This document shows positions 60,082-64,000 of a DNA stretch of 64,000 nt, piece after piece (within the stretch, counting starts at the first letter, position 1; every line of letters begins with the position of its first letter). The notes beneath the pieces are model-generated. The model was not told where the DNA came from and did no database searches. It saw nothing but the letters and a program-made list of their open reading frames with translations. Source of the stretch: JBFXCK01 sp050182275 (lineage in GTDB: Bacteria > Pseudomonadota > Alphaproteobacteria > SHNJ01); NCBI GenBank assembly GCA_050182275.1, contig JBFXCK010000005.1, forward strand, positions 1-64,000. Direction: 5' to 3'. Made by a program: the position numbers and the translations under genes.

Positions 60082-60108
60082 TTTATAGGATATAATTGAG
60101 GCAAGATA

Positions 60109-61143
60109 ATGAAATATACCAATTCGCTGCCCAAGCCCATAGCCAATGATGCCGGGCAAGATAGGCAAGCGGAATTTGATTGCACCTTTCACGAATTGAA
60201 TCAAATCGCCCCCCAAGCGGTAATGGCGGCGCTTAAACGGCATGAACCGGAAATCGCTAGATCGGCAAGCCCTATTTTAGCGCAACAGATTTTTTGCCAG
60301 ATTATTAATTTATTGCCATCGGCGCTATTGCGCCAGGCGCCCCAGGCATTATTAATCGGCTTGGTCGAACGCGCCGTTAACTTCACCCACGAATTGGATG
60401 AAAAAGGCGAATTGGTCAAAGCTGGCGCGGAATTGCAAAAAGCCGTTATGAAATTAAATCAATTCATGCCTTTGCCCCCTGCCATCACCAAATTCTGGGA
60501 TAAGGCCGCCCGGCAATTGGACGAAACCCTTCGCCGCCGCCATAAAAATCCGGCCACCGCACCTTTAAGTTTTCTTGGCCTTGCTAAAGATTTTAAAAAT
60601 CATAAAGGGCTAGCCCGCCAACGCAGCCTGGAACAATTCGGCCGTGAATTATCCCAGGCCCTGGGTTTAACAGTATCGCCGGAATGGCGCTTTTATGATT
60701 TGCCGGAAGGCGTCCATGCTGCTTGCCGCCAGGGCGAAATCCATTACAATGAAGCAAGGCTCGAGCGCGAAAATTTGTCTCAAGCCATTCATAACGCCGC
60801 CCATGAATGCGTCCATTGGGCCGAGGCGCTATTGGCGCGTAAACCTAAGGCCAGCTTGCTTTTATCCTCGCTTTCTCAAGCCGGGCAAAAAGAGTTTTTG
60901 CACGCCGTGCGGCATAACAAAGCCGGCTATGCGGGCGCTAAGCAGTTCGGCTATAAAATTTATGCCTCGCAATGGGCTGAACAATCGGCCGAATATGGCG
61001 CTCGTAAATTAACCGCCGTGGTGCTGGCAGCTTTAGAAAAAATTGAAATGCCGGCAGTGGAAAAACCAAAACTTGATTCCAGGCTGGCCCGTTATGCCGC
61101 TATCGCCGCGCGCTTAAATGCCGCAGGCCGCCGCGCCGCCTGA
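60109..61143 (+). CDS. HExxH-type putative zinc peptidase
   Basis: 344 residues. GVHAACRQGEIHYNEARLER, then AIHNAAHECVHWAEALLARK carries the HECVH zinc-binding motif, and YASQWAEQSAEYGARKL supplies a possible third ligand (Glu) downstream. This order (strand, HExxH, E-x-x-A) resembles zincin-like proteases. The N-terminal ~180 residues are helical with repeated leucine-rich segments (IINLLPSALLRQAPQALLIG). No signal peptide, so it likely acts in the cytoplasm. GAGGCAAGATA precedes the ATG. Substrate unknown. Confidence 0.55.
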   Translation: MKYTNSLPKPIANDAGQDRQAEFDCTFHELNQIAPQAVMAALKRHEPEIARSASPILAQQIFCQIINLLPSALLRQAPQALLIGLVERAVNFTHELDEKGELVKAGAELQKAVMKLNQFMPLPPAITKFWDKAARQLDETLRRRHKNPATAPLSFLGLAKDFKNHKGLARQRSLEQFGRELSQALGLTVSPEWRFYDLPEGVHAACRQGEIHYNEARLERENLSQAIHNAAHECVHWAEALLARKPKASLLLSSLSQAGQKEFLHAVRHNKAGYAGAKQFGYKIYASQWAEQSAEYGARKLTAVVLAALEKIEMPAVEKPKLDSRLARYAAIAARLNAAGRRAA

Positions 61144-61144
61144 T

Positions 61145-62533
61145 TTACTTTGAATCCCTGGAATGGGACGGCGGCGAAACTTGAATCGGCGCGCCGCTTT
61201 TGGCTTGGCTTTCGGCCAGCAGGGTAATCAGCGCCGCCGCATTTTGCGCCGGAATTGAATTTTCCCACGCCGCAATAGGCAATAGGTGCGTTCTTATCTG
61301 AATGGCATAGGAGGGCCTTTGACGCAACAACGCTTGCAGCAAGGTTGCCGCCACCTCTTGATTGGGCGCTTCGGCCAGCATGGTTTCAAGGGTGCGGGTC
61401 CGGGCGCCCGGCGTTGTTTCGGGATGAGGCCGGTAAGAGGGAATCTGAATCATGCAACATCCAATAGTAACAATTTCACGCGGCGGGTTTGCTTGATGCA
61501 AAATCACCTCCAGCATCGGCTCAATCCGGGTGTGCAAAGCATCGCGCTGGAAAATCATTTTTACCGTTCCTTCCGGCAGATTCGCCAAATGCTTCAATAT
61601 GCTTTCACTGTCTTCGGTTATTTCTAATTTGGCGCCCTCATCGGAGGACAAGGCGGCATGAATATGCGCCTGGATATAATGCTGAATAGCCAATTTGCCG
61701 ATATGCTGATAAAGCGCCCGGTCGTCATTAAAAGCCAAGTGCGGCAGGGCCAGGGCGGTAGAGTGAATTAGCCGTGTGACGGTTGCATGATATTCTTGAA
61801 TATCCGGCCAAATAGTGGGCGAAAGATTTTCCGCGATTTTAACAATGCCATATATCACCGTTACCAAATGATTTTGCACCTCACGGCGGAGTTGATGATA
61901 GGATTTCCAATCGATCTGCTCGGCTTGCTTTAAAAAAATTTCCAGCATTAAGCGCACCGCTTGATGGCTTTGCCCGCCGTTAATCCTTTGATACAAAGCG
62001 GGATCAAGCATGCGTTGCAGTTGCACCAAATGGCTGGTATCGGCAGTTGCCGGCGAGGCGCGCAATTTTTGCAATAACTTGCAAATCGTCGGCATCAAAA
62101 GCTGCGCCTGAGCGTGGCTTTGGAAAGAATCGCGCCATAATTTATAGGCAATGGTAATCGTAGCGTTTTCTTGCGCAGGCGCAAGAGCTCCGGCCTGCTT
62201 TTCTATAAGATCGGCATATACTACCGCCTGACGGTTGAAACGCGGCGATTGGGGGGAAGCTAGCAATTCCTCGGCTAAGGCCGGAAGATAGCCATGCTGA
62301 CGGCGCGAAGCGGGCAAGGCAAGCAAGGAGGCGCCAAAATTTCCTATAAAATCTTCATCATTCAAATGCCCAACCCACATCAGCCGTAGCCGGCAATAAA
62401 GTTTGTAAGGCCCCCATAATAAAGCGGATAATTTTCGGGCAAGTTTTTGCTCATTCGTTGGAATAGGCAATATTCCTCCCTGCCGCGCGGCCGGCCCATC
62501 AGATATAGGAAAAGAAGAAGAGTAGGTAGCCAT
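61145..62533 (-). CDS. Hypothetical all-helical protein
   Basis: 462 residues, AAAGGATAA upstream of the ATG. Long helical stretches throughout (LPALAEELLASPQSPRFNRQ, LMLEIFLKQAEQIDWKSYHQ, MLAEAPNQEVAATLLQALLR), no membrane segments or known motifs. It lies tail to tail with the 60109 gene and on the same strand as the 62620 gene; both look like members of an undefined locus. Not recognised. Confidence 0.5.
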   Translation of the reverse strand: MATYSSSFPISDGPAARQGGILPIPTNEQKLARKLSALLWGPYKLYCRLRLMWVGHLNDEDFIGNFGASLLALPASRRQHGYLPALAEELLASPQSPRFNRQAVVYADLIEKQAGALAPAQENATITIAYKLWRDSFQSHAQAQLLMPTICKLLQKLRASPATADTSHLVQLQRMLDPALYQRINGGQSHQAVRLMLEIFLKQAEQIDWKSYHQLRREVQNHLVTVIYGIVKIAENLSPTIWPDIQEYHATVTRLIHSTALALPHLAFNDDRALYQHIGKLAIQHYIQAHIHAALSSDEGAKLEITEDSESILKHLANLPEGTVKMIFQRDALHTRIEPMLEVILHQANPPREIVTIGCCMIQIPSYRPHPETTPGARTRTLETMLAEAPNQEVAATLLQALLRQRPSYAIQIRTHLLPIAAWENSIPAQNAAALITLLAESQAKSGAPIQVSPPSHSRDSK

Positions 62534-62619
62534 TTATCCTTTCAAGGCAAATAAAATTCACCATTTAACCATGCAATATAAGGCCGCTTGGGGCAACGGA
62601 TTTCTTATGGAAGAAAGAT

Positions 62620-63438
62620 TTATTGGCTCCTTGGGCCGCGGCCGTTATAGAGCGCCGCTATCTGAGCCGCTTGCGCCGCTTTTAAATGCCCTGGCAGTGC
62701 TTTCATAGCGCGGGTGGGAAGGCGGTTATTAAAATTATCTTCTGTAGTATCTTCCGCCAGCATTAAAAAAACGGCTCCCCCGGTTTTATAGGCATAAGCG
62801 GCCAATTCAGGGCGGGTATTCACTAATAAGGCAATAAGCGCCATATTGGCAGATTGCCATTCCCGCGATTTGGAATTGGCCCCTCGTTTTAAAGAGGCGT
62901 TTTCCATAGCGTTATGTATCAGCCCTTTAACCAAAGGGGCTAGTTTTTCACGGGGCGCACGCTGAAAAATAGCCTCAAGCGTATAATCGATTTTCCGCAT
63001 CCACCCCAAAGCGCCATACTGAGAATGGGTATAGGTTTTATCTTGGTATTCGGCGCTAAGTTCTTTAATTCCCAGGTAAACTGACCCCAGGCGCTTTAGC
63101 AATGGGAGAGGCATTTCTTGCGCCGGCATGTTTAAACCAACCTTAAGCAATAGCAATTGAAGAGTATGGTTTAATTTGATTAAAAGCGGATCGGAAGAAA
63201 CTTGATCCCGCACGGCATGAAAGACTCGTTCTTGACAGAATGACAATATTTCAGCCTGTTCCGGGGTAATGGCCTGCGGTTGGGCTTTAACATAGGCGCT
63301 AATACGCCAAACCCGGTGAAGAAGGGTAAGGGGGCCGCAATTTGCCGCCAGTAAACGCGGCAGATCAAAAATTTGCCTGGCTCCGCTCGGCAAAAGAGGG
63401 AAGGGAGAGGAAGGCGTATTTATTGGCAGCGCTGTCAT
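62620..63438 (-). CDS. Hypothetical helical protein
   Basis: 272 residues. SGARQIFDLPRLLAANCGPL, LLIKLNHTLQLLLLKVGLNM and SANMALIALLVNTRPELAAY are helices; no motif stands out. An AT-rich palindrome (AATTTTATATAAAATT) lies upstream, likely part of its promoter. Similar style to the 61145 gene but no clear alignment. Not recognised. Confidence 0.5.
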   Translation of the reverse strand: MTALPINTPSSPFPLLPSGARQIFDLPRLLAANCGPLTLLHRVWRISAYVKAQPQAITPEQAEILSFCQERVFHAVRDQVSSDPLLIKLNHTLQLLLLKVGLNMPAQEMPLPLLKRLGSVYLGIKELSAEYQDKTYTHSQYGALGWMRKIDYTLEAIFQRAPREKLAPLVKGLIHNAMENASLKRGANSKSREWQSANMALIALLVNTRPELAAYAYKTGGAVFLMLAEDTTEDNFNNRLPTRAMKALPGHLKAAQAAQIAALYNGRGPRSQ

Positions 63439-63556
63439 AATGCTCTTACCCCAATTTTATATAAAATTATATATTTCGTATATCTAACAGATACAACTTC
63501 TTGTGTAAAGGAGGAAATAAGGCTATAAAAAGTGCCGGGTAAAAAGGGATAAATAA

Positions 63557-64000
63557 ATGGGTAGAGAAAATAAATCTGATATTACCGAGCGGCTATTAGA
63601 TTCCGATGCCGAATTCAGCCAGCGATTAGCTGACCGGCGTTTATTAGCGGCAATTAAGCGCGGTTCGCGCGATCCTAAAGCAAGGCAGCTTTTTGAAATT
63701 ATCGCTTCTTGCCCATCTGCCGCAGAGGTAAGAGATGGCAACCCTTTAAGCTTTGAGATAATTAATGCTTATAAAGTTTTTCCTCTGATATTACCGAATC
63801 CGAATAGCCAGCAATTTCATCCACACTATACACCATTGGCTTTAGCTATCCGCAAAGCCGATGTTTGGTTTGTGAAGAATTTGCTGAAACTGGGCGCTTT
63901 TTCGAATTGGTCTGCTAACCCTTCTCGTGGTAATCGCGCAAATGCCTGGAAGCCGATCAGAGATGAAACCCATTTGGCCTATGCCAAACGGCTTTGCGGT
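63557..64000 (+). CDS. Ankyrin-repeat-like protein, incomplete at the window end
   Basis: Open from ATG 63557 (AAGGGATAAATAA upstream) to the last base, 148 codons so far. YTPLALAIRKADVWFVKNLL and KLGAFSNW form one clear ankyrin repeat, preceded by a charged helical region (ITERLLDSDAEFSQRLADRR). Ankyrin proteins bind partners; nothing more can be said because the rest lies outside the window. Confidence 0.6.
   Translation, partial: MGRENKSDITERLLDSDAEFSQRLADRRLLAAIKRGSRDPKARQLFEIIASCPSAAEVRDGNPLSFEIINAYKVFPLILPNPNSQQFHPHYTPLALAIRKADVWFVKNLLKLGAFSNWSANPSRGNRANAWKPIRDETHLAYAKRLCG

Overview
The window looks like a chromosomal segment of an alphaproteobacterium, probably an uncultured relative of Rhodospirillales. 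The evidence is a CpdR-type response regulator, the glyQ-glyS-ppdK order, a 41-residue YkgO-type ribosomal protein L36, an AcuI/YhdH reductase and a Rap1a/Tai-like protein. The host DNA is of moderate GC, with Lys/Ile codons rich in A and T and C/G-rich Ala/Arg codons. Most genes are ordinary, but there are three accessory regions and many small lineage-specific ORFs.

Layout. 1-8.7 kb: an ECF-like sigma factor, a lytic transglycosylase, cpdR, an ankyrin protein, a DUF1284 protein, tRNA-Val with a broken 5' duplicate beside it, a lipoprotein and DoxX. 8.8-17.7 kb (minus strand): a nine-gene surface-glycan operon with three GT9 heptosyltransferase-like genes, one GT2 and five consecutive FkbM methyltransferases, nearly all overlapping. 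17.8-20.1 kb: three adjacent genes encoding four copies of an unrecognised domain. 20.1-32.8 kb: ygfZ, pirin, ppdK, glyS, glyQ, a TrmN6-like methylase, a polyprenyl diphosphate synthase and a metallophosphoesterase. 38.5-51.4 kb: tRNA-Pro, apt, pyk, rpmJ, two glycosyltransferases, dihydroorotase, uvrB, a pseudokinase with a membrane partner, and acuI. 51.4-64 kb: small unknown genes, a muramidase/immunity-like pair, a degenerate PCuAC protein, an RTX calcium-binding protein, a PEP-CTERM-like protein, an HExxH protein and an ankyrin protein that runs off the end.

The most notable feature is a 5.35-kb mobile element at 33.1-38.5 kb. It is inserted in the anticodon loop of tRNA-Pro(CGG) and bounded by a 45-bp direct repeat. 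It carries only two large genes, transcribed convergently: a tyrosine recombinase and a ~1136-residue protein. That protein joins a Schlafen-type AlbA_2 domain and a GHKL/HATPase_c_4-like module (together a COG2865-like protein) to an Argonaute MID-PIWI region whose catalytic residues look lost. This reads as a self-mobilising, one-protein Argonaute defence system. Insertion also separates the host tRNA promoter from the functional tRNA: the old promoter now points at a 39-nt tRNA stub and the integrase, and the intact tRNA depends on element DNA for its promoter.

A recurring pattern in host genes is a -10 box ending about 6 nt before the ATG, seen at 6935, 17680, 20122, 47418 and 55709 and nearly so at 41577. 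This suggests frequent leaderless transcription. All functional calls come from reading the sequence and translated motifs; no database search was run.
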